DNA from: Streptomyces zagrosensis
Lineage (GTDB): Bacteria; Actinomycetota; Actinomycetes; Streptomycetales; Streptomycetaceae
Direction of reading: 5' to 3'
NCBI RefSeq assembly: GCF_014203645.1
Contig: NZ_JACHJL010000003.1
Coordinates: 248,001-312,000 of the forward strand
DNA length: 64,000 bases
Made by a program: the position numbers and the translations under genes. Position 1 is the stretch's first letter. The number at the start of each line of letters is the position of its first letter. The notes under the pieces are model-generated. The model saw only the letters and a program-made list of their open reading frames with translations. It was not told where the DNA came from and searched no databases. Below, one piece after another: positions 28,433 through 36,205 of this stretch.

Positions 28433-30513
28433 TCAGCACCCTGCTCGTCGCCAACCGCGGTGAAATCGCCCGCCGCATCTTCCGCACCTGCCGCGAACTC
28501 GGCATCGCCACCGTCGCGGTCTACTCCGACGCGGACGCCGACGCACCCCACACCCGCGAGGCGGACGCGGCCTTCCACCTGCCGGGCAACGCCCCAGCGG
28601 ATACGTACCTACGCGGCGACCTCCTCGTAGCAGCCGCCCTGACCTGCGGTGCGGACGCCGTCCATCCTGGCTACGGCTTCCTCTCCGAGAACCCCGACTT
28701 CGCCCGCGCCGTCACCGACGCCGGGCTGATCTGGGTCGGCCCACCCCCCGCGGCCATCGCGTCGATGGCCTCCAAGACCCGGGCCAAGGAGATCATGGCG
28801 GACGCCGGCGTACCGCTCCTCGCGCCCGTGAGGGCCGAGGACGCCACCGCCGCTGACCTGCCGCTCCTGGTCAAGGCGGCGGCCGGTGGCGGCGGGCGCG
28901 GCATGCGGCTCGTACGCGAACTCTCCAACCTGCCAAGCGCGCTGGCCGCCGCCAGCACCGAGGCGGCCTCGGCCTTCGGGGACGGCGAGGTGTTCGCCGA
29001 GCCGTACGTGGAGAACGGGCGCCATGTCGAGGTGCAGATCCTCGCGGACGCGCACGGCACGGTGTGGGTGCTCGGCACCCGCGACTGCTCGCTCCAGCGC
29101 CGCCACCAAAAGGTCATCGAGGAGGCCCCGGCGCCCGCGCTCCCGGCCGCACTGCGCGCCGCGCTGCACACGGCCGCCACCGAGGCGGCCGAGGCGATCG
29201 GCTACCAGGGCGCGGGCACGGTCGAGTTCCTGGTCGCACCCGGCGGCCGGGGCTACTTCCTGGAGATGAACACCCGCCTCCAGGTGGAACACCCGGTCAC
29301 CGAGTGCGTTTACGGCATCGATCTGGTGGCCCTGCAACTCCGGGTAGCCGAGGGCCATGCGCTGCCCGCCGCACCCCCGGAGCCCACCGGGCATGCGGTG
29401 GAGGCCCGGCTGTACGCGGAGGACCCTGCCCGTGACTGGCAACCGCAGACGGGCGTGCTGCACCGGCTTGAGGTGGCCGGGGCGGGGGTGCCGGAACTGT
29501 CGGGGCCACTGGTGCCGGCGGGGCTGTCGGGGCTGTCGGGACTGCGCGTTGACTCGGGGTTCGGCGCCGGGGACACCATCGGCATCCATTACGATCCGAT
29601 GCTCGCCAAGGTCATCGCCTGGGCCCCCACCCGCGCTGAGGCCATTCGCCGTCTCGCCCACGCCCTGGAACGCTCCCGGGTACACGGCCCGGTCACCAAC
29701 CGCGAGCTGCTCGTACGGTCCCTGCGGCACCCCGAATTCATCGCCGCCCAGCTGGACACCGGCTTCTACGAGCGCCACCTCGACGCGCTGACCGCGGCCC
29801 CGGACGACAACGAGACGCGAGTGGCCGCGCTCGCCGCGGCGCTGGCCGACGCCTGCGGGCGCTCCCGCTTCGGCGGCTGGCGCAACGTCCCCTCCCAGCC
29901 GCAGACCAAGACCTACCGCCTGGAGCCGGACGGCACGGAACACGAGATCCGCTACCGGCACACCCGCGACGGCCTCACCGCCGATGGACTGCCCGACGTC
30001 CACTGCCTCTCGGCGACCCGAAGCCTGGTCGTGCTCGAAGTGGGCGGCGTGCGGCGGCAGTTCGCTGTTTTCGCGTACGAGGACGGCTCGGTGTACGTGG
30101 ACGTGCCGCGGCTGCCGGGCGGGGCCACACAGGGACCGGGCTCGGGCTCGGACCCCGGGGCGGGCCCGAGCCGGGGCGCGGGCGGCCGGGCTCCTTCGTG
30201 CGCCTCGTACACCTCGTACACCGCGTACACCTCGTACGTCTCGTATGCCCTCACCCCCCTCCCGCGCTTCCCCGACCCCACCGCCCGTACCGAGCCGGGG
30301 TCGCTGCTCGCGCCCATGCCGGGCACGGTCATCCGGCTCGCCAATGCCGCCGTGGGCGACGCCGTGCAGGCCGGGCAGCCCCTGCTGTGGCTGGAGGCGA
30401 TGAAGATGGAACACAAGATCATCGCCCCCGCCTCCGGAACCTTGGCGGCGCTGCCCGTCGCCCCGGGCCAGCAGGTAGAGGTGGGCGCACTCCTCGCCGT
30501 CGTATCCGACTGA
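28429..30513 (+). CDS. Acyl-CoA carboxylase, biotin carboxylase/BCCP (alpha) subunit
   Basis: 694 residues from GTG 28429 (GTG 28408 is an equivalent alternative). Biotin carboxylase domain: LLVANRGEIARRIFRTCRELG, VHPGYGFLSENPDFA, ATP-grasp glycine loop VKAAAGGGGRGMRLV, EMNTRLQVEHPVTE. A BT-like linker follows, then the biotinyl domain with AMKM near residue 657 carrying the biotin Lys. It forms carboxybiotin from bicarbonate and ATP for the beta subunit. Two low-complexity inserts break the usual pattern: a Leu-Ser-Gly repeat before the barrel-closing strand and a SYTSYTAYTSYVSY run encoded by a 9-bp minisatellite ahead of the biotinyl domain. Confidence 0.93.
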   Translation: MISTLLVANRGEIARRIFRTCRELGIATVAVYSDADADAPHTREADAAFHLPGNAPADTYLRGDLLVAAALTCGADAVHPGYGFLSENPDFARAVTDAGLIWVGPPPAAIASMASKTRAKEIMADAGVPLLAPVRAEDATAADLPLLVKAAAGGGGRGMRLVRELSNLPSALAAASTEAASAFGDGEVFAEPYVENGRHVEVQILADAHGTVWVLGTRDCSLQRRHQKVIEEAPAPALPAALRAALHTAATEAAEAIGYQGAGTVEFLVAPGGRGYFLEMNTRLQVEHPVTECVYGIDLVALQLRVAEGHALPAAPPEPTGHAVEARLYAEDPARDWQPQTGVLHRLEVAGAGVPELSGPLVPAGLSGLSGLRVDSGFGAGDTIGIHYDPMLAKVIAWAPTRAEAIRRLAHALERSRVHGPVTNRELLVRSLRHPEFIAAQLDTGFYERHLDALTAAPDDNETRVAALAAALADACGRSRFGGWRNVPSQPQTKTYRLEPDGTEHEIRYRHTRDGLTADGLPDVHCLSATRSLVVLEVGGVRRQFAVFAYEDGSVYVDVPRLPGGATQGPGSGSDPGAGPSRGAGGRAPSCASYTSYTAYTSYVSYALTPLPRFPDPTARTEPGSLLAPMPGTVIRLANAAVGDAVQAGQPLLWLEAMKMEHKIIAPASGTLAALPVAPGQQVEVGALLAVVSD
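30196..30249 (+). repeat. 9-bp minisatellite (TCGTACACC) x6 inside the alpha-subunit gene
   Basis: Six tandem 9-bp units, two exact and four with 1-3 changes, encoding repeats of Ser-Tyr-Thr in the linker before the biotinyl domain. Confidence 0.85.
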
Positions 30514-30626
30514 CCCCGGCCCCACCGCACCCCGCACACCCCGCACCCCGCACCCCGCACACCCCGCACACCCCACACCCCGGGCCCCAACCCCACCTGA
30601 ACCCGTACCGAGGAGGACTTCGTCCC

Positions 30627-31790
30627 ATGAGCAACGCCCTGATCGAATCCGAAGAGCACCGCGCGCTGCGTGCGGCCGTGGCCGCCTTGGGCGCCCGCTA
30701 TGGCCGCTCGTACATGGAAACCGTCGTCCGCGAGGGCAAGCACACCGACGAGTTGTGGGCCGAGGCCGGCAAGCTCGGTTACCTCGGCGTCAATCTGCCC
30801 GAAGAGTACGGCGGCGGAGGCGGCGGCATAGCCGAGCTGTCAATCGTCCTCGAAGAGTTGGGCGCAGCAGGCTGCCCGCTGCTCCTCATGGTCGTCTCGC
30901 CCGCCATCTGCGGCACCGTCATCGCCCGCTTCGGCACCGAAGACCAAAAGCGGACGTGGCTTCCGGGCCTGGCCGATGGCTCCCGCAAGATGGCCTTCGG
31001 CATCACCGAGCCCGACGCGGGCTCCAACTCGCACCGCATCACCACCACCGCACGCAGGGACGGTGACGACTGGTTGCTGACCGGCCGCAAGGTCTTCATC
31101 TCGGGCGTGGACATCGCCGACGCGACCATGATCGTCGGCCGTACCGAGGACTCCCGCACCGGCAAGCTCAAGCCCTGCTTGTTCATCGTCCCGCGCGAGG
31201 CCCCGGGGTTCGGGTACCGGCAGATCCCGATGGAGGTCTCGGCGCCGGAGAAGCAGTTCGAGCTGACCATCGACGAGGTGCGGCTGCCCGCCGACGCGCT
31301 CGTCGGCGACGAGGACGCCGGCCTCCTTCAACTCTTCGCCGGGCTCAACCCCGAGCGCATCATGACCGCGGCCTTTGGCCTCGGTATGGCGCGTTACGCA
31401 CTGACCACGGCCGTCGATTACGCCACCACACGGCAGGTGTGGAAGACCCCAATCGGCGCCCACCAGGCCATCGCCCACCCGCTGGCCCAATCACACATCG
31501 AGCTGGAACTGGCCCGGCTGATGATGCAGAAAGCGGCCTTCCTCTACGATGCGGGCGACGACATGGGGGCTGGGGAGGCGGCCAATATGGCGAAGTACGC
31601 GGCAGGGGAGGCGACCGTAAAGGCCGTCGATCAGGCCGTGCACACGCTCGGCGGCAACGGCCTCGCGACGGAGTACGGGCTCGCCTCGCTGATCACCGGC
31701 GCGCGGGTGGCGCGCATCGCACCGGTCAGCCGAGAGATGATCCTGAACTTCGTCTCCCACACCACGCTTGGCCTCCCCAAGTCGTACTGA
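30627..31790 (+). CDS. Acyl-CoA dehydrogenase (AtuD-like)
   Basis: 387 residues from ATG 30627 after AGGAGG. Acyl-CoA dehydrogenase features: LGVNLPEEYGGGGGG, FAD-contact motif KMAFGITEPDAGSNSHRITTTA, DDWLLTGRKVFISGVDIAD, ERIMTAAFGLGMARYAL and VHTLGGNGLATEYGL with R-x-x-x-I after it. The enzyme introduces the alpha,beta double bond in an acyl-CoA, passing electrons to ETF. In the operon order it stands where a citronellyl-CoA dehydrogenase would be expected. It is followed by a perfect 15-bp hairpin before the next gene. The 113-nt gap before it holds a CCCCGCACA repeat. Confidence 0.92.
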   Translation: MSNALIESEEHRALRAAVAALGARYGRSYMETVVREGKHTDELWAEAGKLGYLGVNLPEEYGGGGGGIAELSIVLEELGAAGCPLLLMVVSPAICGTVIARFGTEDQKRTWLPGLADGSRKMAFGITEPDAGSNSHRITTTARRDGDDWLLTGRKVFISGVDIADATMIVGRTEDSRTGKLKPCLFIVPREAPGFGYRQIPMEVSAPEKQFELTIDEVRLPADALVGDEDAGLLQLFAGLNPERIMTAAFGLGMARYALTTAVDYATTRQVWKTPIGAHQAIAHPLAQSHIELELARLMMQKAAFLYDAGDDMGAGEAANMAKYAAGEATVKAVDQAVHTLGGNGLATEYGLASLITGARVARIAPVSREMILNFVSHTTLGLPKSY

Positions 31791-31806
31791 TCGACCACGC
31801 GCGTAC

Positions 31807-31845
31807 GGGCCCTCCCGGCACGCCGCGGGTGTGCCGGGAGGGCCC
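31807..31845 (+). terminator. Strong hairpin inside the catabolic operon (after acyl-CoA dehydrogenase)
   Basis: GGGCCCTCCCGGCAC and GTGCCGGGAGGGCCC form a perfect 15-bp stem with a 9-nt loop, 16 nt after the stop. The next gene starts 29 nt later, so it may be a partial terminator or an mRNA-stabilising stem. Confidence 0.6.
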
Positions 31846-31874
31846 GACAGACGAGGAAGGAGGCCGGCGTACCG

Positions 31875-33044
31875 ATGAGCAACGCGCCTGACCAGCGAAA
31901 CAAGAAGGACCAGCGGGACACGGGGAACCAGCCGAGCCAGGGGGACTCAGCGGCGCCGGCCAGCGAGCAGCCCGAGCCCCCAGCGCCGCAGCCCCTCGTA
32001 CACCCCGAGCCCCTCGTACGGCGCGGGCACGATCGTGGCATCGCCACGCTCACCCTTGACTCGCCGCACAACCGCAACGCCCTGTCGGCCCGCCTGGTGA
32101 CCGAACTCCTCGCGGGGCTGCGGGCCGCCGCCGCTGACCCGAACACCCGGGCGGTGCTGCTGAGCCACACCGGCAACACGTTCTGCGCGGGCGCCGACCT
32201 GAGCGAGGCGGTATCTGCCGGGGGCACCGGGCCTGCCGGGGGCGCTGCGCCTGTGGGGGCCGCTGTGCCCGCTGGGTCCGCTGGGGGAGCCGTGCCCGCT
32301 GGGGGTGCCGCAGCCGACGCAGCCGTCCCCGTAGCGGGCCCGCTCGGCCTCGCCCACCTGATGCGCACCATCGTGGAACTGCCGGTGCCGGTGGTCGCCC
32401 GGGTCACCGGACACGTACGGGCCGGCGGCCTCGGGTTGCTGGGCGCGTGTGACATCTCGGCGGCGGGCGACGCGGCGAGCTTCGCTTTCACCGAGGCCAG
32501 GCTGGGCCTGGCGCCCGCCGTCATCTCCATGCCACTGCTGCCCCGACTCGACCCACGGGCGGCGGGCCGCTACTACCTCACCGGCGAGCGGTTCGACGCG
32601 GCGGAGGCGGCCCGAATCGGCCTGGTGACCCTGGCCGGCGACCCGGACCAGGTCCTTGCGCCGGTCCTGGACGGACTGCGGCGCGGTTCCCCGCAAGGGC
32701 TCGCCGAGTCCAAGCGCCTGGCGACCGCCGAGGTGGTACGGGCCTTCGACCGGGACACCGCGGCGCTGGCGCGGCAGTCGGCGCGGCTCTTCGGCTCGGC
32801 CGAGGCCCGCGAAGGGATGACCGCGTTCCTGGAACGCCGCGACCCGGCGTGGGCGGTCGCCGCCACGGCCCACGAACCCGCCACACCGCAGACACCACCG
32901 GCAGCGTCCGCCACACCGCCGGCGCCGCCGCACGCTGCACCGCCGGCAGCGTCCGCCACATCACCGGCGGCGCCCGCATCGCAGCCGACAGCCTCCGTAC
33001 CGCAGGCGTCGGTTTCCGCAACCACCGCGGAGGAATCCCGTTGA
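31875..33044 (+). CDS. Enoyl-CoA hydratase/isomerase family protein (AtuE-like)
   Basis: 389 residues from ATG 31875 (AGGAGG upstream). The crotonase core is flanked by disordered tails: HDRGIATLTLDSPHNRNALSARLV, oxyanion-hole segment GNTFCAGADLSE, then VARVTGHVRAGGLGLLGACDISAAG, and AISMPLLPRLDP-type AVISMPLLPRLDPRAAGRYYLTGERFDA. A 40-residue Gly/Ala/Pro insert follows GADLSE, and the last 60 residues are an Ala/Pro/Thr tail. In the Atu pathway AtuE hydrates the isohexenylglutaconyl-CoA made by the carboxylase, which suits its place here. Its stop overlaps a TTG start of the TetR gene. Confidence 0.88.
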   Translation: MSNAPDQRNKKDQRDTGNQPSQGDSAAPASEQPEPPAPQPLVHPEPLVRRGHDRGIATLTLDSPHNRNALSARLVTELLAGLRAAAADPNTRAVLLSHTGNTFCAGADLSEAVSAGGTGPAGGAAPVGAAVPAGSAGGAVPAGGAAADAAVPVAGPLGLAHLMRTIVELPVPVVARVTGHVRAGGLGLLGACDISAAGDAASFAFTEARLGLAPAVISMPLLPRLDPRAAGRYYLTGERFDAAEAARIGLVTLAGDPDQVLAPVLDGLRRGSPQGLAESKRLATAEVVRAFDRDTAALARQSARLFGSAEAREGMTAFLERRDPAWAVAATAHEPATPQTPPAASATPPAPPHAAPPAASATSPAAPASQPTASVPQASVSATTAEESR

Positions 33045-33667
33045 CCACTCGCCCCGCCCTGCGCGACCCGAAGCAGGACCGTAGCCGCGCCACCCGGCAG
33101 CGGTTGCTTGAGGCCGCCGTTTCCTGCCTGGCCGAACACGGCTGGGCGGGCTCGACGGTGTCGGTGGTCGCCGAGCGTGCGGGTGTGTCGCGCGGCGCCG
33201 CGCAGCACCACTTCCCCACCCGCGAGGACCTGTTCACGGCGGCCGTCGAGCATGTGGCCGAGGAGCGCTCGGCGGCGCTGCGCGCGTTGCTGGCCCACGC
33301 CATGAACTCCCCGGACCGCGACGGCCCCGAGCGCACCCATGCCGTCGTGGACGCCCTGATCAGCCTCTATACGGGGCCGCTGTTCCGGGCCGCGCTCCAA
33401 CTGTGGGTAGCGGCATCCAACGAGCCACAACTGGGCTTCCGAGTCACGGCACTTGAGGCGCGCATCGGCCGCGAGAGCCACCGGATGGCGGTGGAGCTGC
33501 TGGGCGCGGACGAGGGCGTTCCGGGCGTACGGGAGACCGTGCAGGGCCTCCTCGACATGGCCCGGGGCTTGGGCCTGGCCAACCTCCTGACGGACGACGC
33601 CTCCCGCCGCGAGCGCGTCGTCACCCAGTGGGCCCGGCTGATCCACGAGGTGCTGACGCGGAGTTGA
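33041..33667 (+). CDS. TetR family regulator of the catabolic operon
   Basis: 208 residues from TTG 33041, which overlaps the previous stop (TTGA) and is preceded by GGAGGA at proper distance; no better start exists in frame. The N-terminal HTH is clear: RSRATRQRLLEAAVSCLAEHGWAGSTVSVVAERAGVSRGAAQHHFPTREDLFTAAVEHV. The ligand domain is alpha-helical (LISLYTGPLFRAALQLWVAAS). As the last gene of the operon it probably represses the promoter upstream of 23948 and is released by a pathway acyl-CoA. This is inference from position. Confidence 0.9.
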   Translation: MTTRPALRDPKQDRSRATRQRLLEAAVSCLAEHGWAGSTVSVVAERAGVSRGAAQHHFPTREDLFTAAVEHVAEERSAALRALLAHAMNSPDRDGPERTHAVVDALISLYTGPLFRAALQLWVAASNEPQLGFRVTALEARIGRESHRMAVELLGADEGVPGVRETVQGLLDMARGLGLANLLTDDASRRERVVTQWARLIHEVLTRS

Positions 33668-33880
33668 GCGGCGGGCCGCAATCACGGCAACGCGCCGGTA
33701 GGCCGCCATGTCGTCTCCACCACGGCACGGCACGGCACGGCGCCCGGCACCGTCACAGGAACGGTGATCCTCCCGCCTGACGTGCGGGCCACCCGGCACG
33801 GCCACCCAGCGCCGCCGCGGAGCGGGCACCACGCACGACGGACGAAGCGAGCGGGCGTCACGCACGGCGTACGAAGCCAG

Positions 33881-33886
33881 TAGGGT
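33881..33886 (+). promoter_or_regulatory. Leaderless-type -10 element (TAGGGT) of the MurG-like gene
   Basis: TAGGGT is followed by 7 nt and then GTG 33894, in frame with the MurG-like protein. Upstream ACGGC/GGCAC repeats (33722-33745) lie in the 226-nt gap. Confidence 0.5.
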
Positions 33887-33893
33887 GCGCGAG

Positions 33894-35069
33894 GTGAACA
33901 GTGCACCCCAACTCGCCAGTACCTTCCGCCTGATCGTCACCGGAGGAGGCACCGGGGGCCATACCTACCCCGCGCTCACCGCGATCCGCACGCTGCAAGA
34001 GCGCCTTTCGGCCGATGGCAGAGCTCTCGACGTCCTGTGGATCGGTACGGCTGCGGGCCTGGAGGCCCGTGTCGCCCCGGCCGAAGGGATCGCGTTCGCC
34101 ACCGTCGCCACGGGCAAGATCCGCCGGTCCAGCAACCCGCTGAAGATGTTGTCCGCGGCCAACATGAAGGACATGGCACGCGTCCCGCTCGGCGTGGTGC
34201 AGGCGAGGAAGCTGGTTGCCGACTTCCGGCCTGACGTCGTACTCGCCACCGGTGGCTACGTCGCCGTACCCGCAGGGCTCGCCGCCCGGATGTGCCGGCG
34301 CCCGCTGGTGCTGCACGAGCAGACGGTGCGCTTGGGCCTGGCCAACCGGAAGTTGGCCGGCTCGGCGACGCGGATCGCGGTGTCGTCGGAGTCCTCGCTG
34401 CCGCTGCTGCCGGAGGCGGTGCGCGGCCTCGCGGTGGTCACCGGGAACCCGGTGCGCCCGCAGGTGCTGACCGGGCACGCGGACAAGGCAATCGACGCGC
34501 TGGGGCTGCACGGCTTCGACCGCCGGCTGCCAACGGTGTACGTCACCGGCGGCGCCCAGGGTGCCCAGCAGATCAACGGCGTCGTCAGCGAAGCGCTGGC
34601 GTGGCTGCTGGAGCGCGCGAACGTGATCCACCAGTGCGGCGGGGACAAGGTCGAGGGCCTACGCGAGCACGCGGCCGTACTGCCGCAGGCGCTCCGTAAC
34701 CGGTACTACCTGACGGGATTCGTCGGGCCGGAGCTGCCCGACGTCCTGGCGCTCGCCGACGTCGTGGTCTCCCGTAGCGGGGCCGGCACGCTCGCCGAGC
34801 TGACCGCGCTGGGAAAGCCCGCGGTGTTCATCCCGCTCGCCACATCGGCCGGCAACGAACAGGCGCACAACGCCCGCCACCTGGAGGAGGCCGGCGCCGC
34901 CGTCGCCCTGCTCGGTGACGTCACCGCCGACCGGCTGAAAGACGCGCTCGGCCCACTGCTCACCGACGCCGCGCGACGGGAGGCGATGGCGCTACGGGCC
35001 CGTGCGCATGGGCGACCCGACGCGGCGGACAGACTCGTGGACGTGATCCTGTCCGCAGCCTCCGACTGA
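33894..35069 (+). CDS. MurG-type UDP-GlcNAc transferase paralogue (outside the dcw cluster)
   Basis: About 391 residues from GTG 33894 (GTG 33885 also possible). MurG hallmarks: glycine loop LIVTGGGTGGHTYPALTAI, IGTAAGLEARV, ATGGYVAVPAGLAARM, HEQTVRLGLANR, GGAQGAQQIN, and the sugar-nucleotide motif SRSGAGTLAELTALGKPAVFIPL with GNEQAHNA. The canonical MurG adds GlcNAc to lipid I in peptidoglycan synthesis and is normally encoded in the dcw cluster beside ftsW and murC. None of those genes is here, so this looks like a second copy, perhaps for a specialised or antibiotic-related glycosylation. HEQTVRLG replaces the usual HEQN-x-x-PG in the acceptor loop, which supports a changed acceptor. Confidence 0.85.
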   Translation: MNSAPQLASTFRLIVTGGGTGGHTYPALTAIRTLQERLSADGRALDVLWIGTAAGLEARVAPAEGIAFATVATGKIRRSSNPLKMLSAANMKDMARVPLGVVQARKLVADFRPDVVLATGGYVAVPAGLAARMCRRPLVLHEQTVRLGLANRKLAGSATRIAVSSESSLPLLPEAVRGLAVVTGNPVRPQVLTGHADKAIDALGLHGFDRRLPTVYVTGGAQGAQQINGVVSEALAWLLERANVIHQCGGDKVEGLREHAAVLPQALRNRYYLTGFVGPELPDVLALADVVVSRSGAGTLAELTALGKPAVFIPLATSAGNEQAHNARHLEEAGAAVALLGDVTADRLKDALGPLLTDAARREAMALRARAHGRPDAADRLVDVILSAASD

Positions 35070-35301
35070 CCGCCTGCCCCGTCCGTTACGGGCGCCGTTG
35101 GCCGATGCGGGGTGACCCGCGGGGTGTCGGAGCCTGCCGCGCCGCGATGTGCGGACGGCTACGACGTCCGCACATCCGCCCGTTCGCCCGTCCGCTGGGG
35201 GCGTGCCGCGCCAACTGGCGGGTTTTCCTGATGTACGCGTCCGGGCGCGCCCGGTATCATCGCGGACACTGTCAGTGATGTGGTGAACACCGGAGGCAGC
35301 A

Positions 35302-35571
35302 GTGGCCCGCGCATGGGAAGCCGACCCGTCTGCGTTATTCGTCAAGCGCCTCGGTAAGTCGGCGGCGGAGCTGGGCAACTCCAAGGATCACGACGAGTGC
35401 CCGGACATCTGGCAGCTCAGCAACGGTGACGTTGCTGTGATCGGCCGCGATCTCACCGCGCACTACCGGTCGTGCCTGCCGGCCGAGGTGAAACTGGGGC
35501 CGGACGAGCGGTTGGTCGTCATCCCGGGCAACATGCTGAGTGCGGCGAAGGCGGACATCCCTCATGCCTGA
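35302..35571 (+). CDS. Small conserved actinobacterial protein paired with DUF6879
   Basis: 89 residues from GTG 35302 with a CGGAGG site. It reads VKRLGKSAAELGNSKDHDECPDIWQLSNGDVAVIGRDLTAHY and ends with VVIPGNMLSAAKADI. Small proteins of this type are found in streptomycetes directly ahead of DUF6879 genes and in regulatory modules with XRE proteins. It overlaps the next gene by 8 nt, so they are coupled. The palindrome CCGGGCGCGCCCGG followed by TATCAT (35241-35260) is the likely promoter area. Molecular function unknown. Confidence 0.78.
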   Translation: MARAWEADPSALFVKRLGKSAAELGNSKDHDECPDIWQLSNGDVAVIGRDLTAHYRSCLPAEVKLGPDERLVVIPGNMLSAAKADIPHA

Positions 35572-36187
35572 TCTCCTTGCTCCTGGCCTTCCGGACAAGC
35601 TAGGTGAGCGGCTCACACGCGAGGACTACAAGCGGGACTTCCGGGAGCAGCGCGCGGCGATCCGCGAGGGAGAGTCCTGGAAGCTGGAGCGGTTGCAGCA
35701 CTTCGAGGAGACGAACGACGACAGCCGGGAGGCACTGCGTCAGGGGGACTGGCCAGCAGTGTTGCGGCTGTTCGAGGCCGACCGTGACGCCTTGCTTCGA
35801 AGGGCCAGGGACGAAGCGTCGCAGGGGACGGTCTTTCATCGCATTCGTGTGGTGGAGGAGCCGCTGACGCCGTATGTGCAGTGGGAGCTGCACTGGCTAC
35901 GACTGAGCGCGGAATGCGGGCATTCCGTTCGCGTCCTGCCCGCTGCCGCGGTCGCTGCCGCGGAGGGAGATGCGCTGCTGCCGGAGTTGATTCTTCTGGA
36001 CAGTCGGGTTCTCTACCGTGTGCTGTACACCGCTGCCGGTCAACCGAACGGGGCGCTCCGCTTCACTGATCCCCACACCGTGCGGAACTGGGCCGCGCAT
36101 CTGCCGGACCTGTACGCGGCTGCGGAGGACATCCAGCCGTACTTCGACCGTGCCGTGGCCAACCTGCCTCCGCCACCTGCGGCTTGA
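35564..36187 (+). CDS. DUF6879 family protein
   Basis: 207 residues from ATG 35564, which overlaps the preceding stop. Content: DYKRDFREQRAAIREGESWKLERLQHFEE, FEADRDALLRRARDEASQG, RIRVVEEPLTPYVQWELHWLRLSAECGHSVRVLP and LYRVLYTAAGQPNGALRFTDP. The stretch PLTPYVQWEL and the spaced acidic residues are typical of the DUF6879 family, predicted to be phospholipase-D-like or regulatory, without proof. The gene is 18 nt ahead of a STAND/TPR ATPase, so the three genes form one unit. Confidence 0.78.
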   Translation: MPDLLAPGLPDKLGERLTREDYKRDFREQRAAIREGESWKLERLQHFEETNDDSREALRQGDWPAVLRLFEADRDALLRRARDEASQGTVFHRIRVVEEPLTPYVQWELHWLRLSAECGHSVRVLPAAAVAAAEGDALLPELILLDSRVLYRVLYTAAGQPNGALRFTDPHTVRNWAAHLPDLYAAAEDIQPYFDRAVANLPPPPAA

Positions 36188-36205
36188 CAGGGCGCATCGA
36201 TCGAC

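Noticed and set aside
28609..30576. 655-codon minus-strand frame opposite the carboxylase alpha subunit
   Set aside because: Shadow frame; the biotin carboxylase motifs on the plus strand decide.
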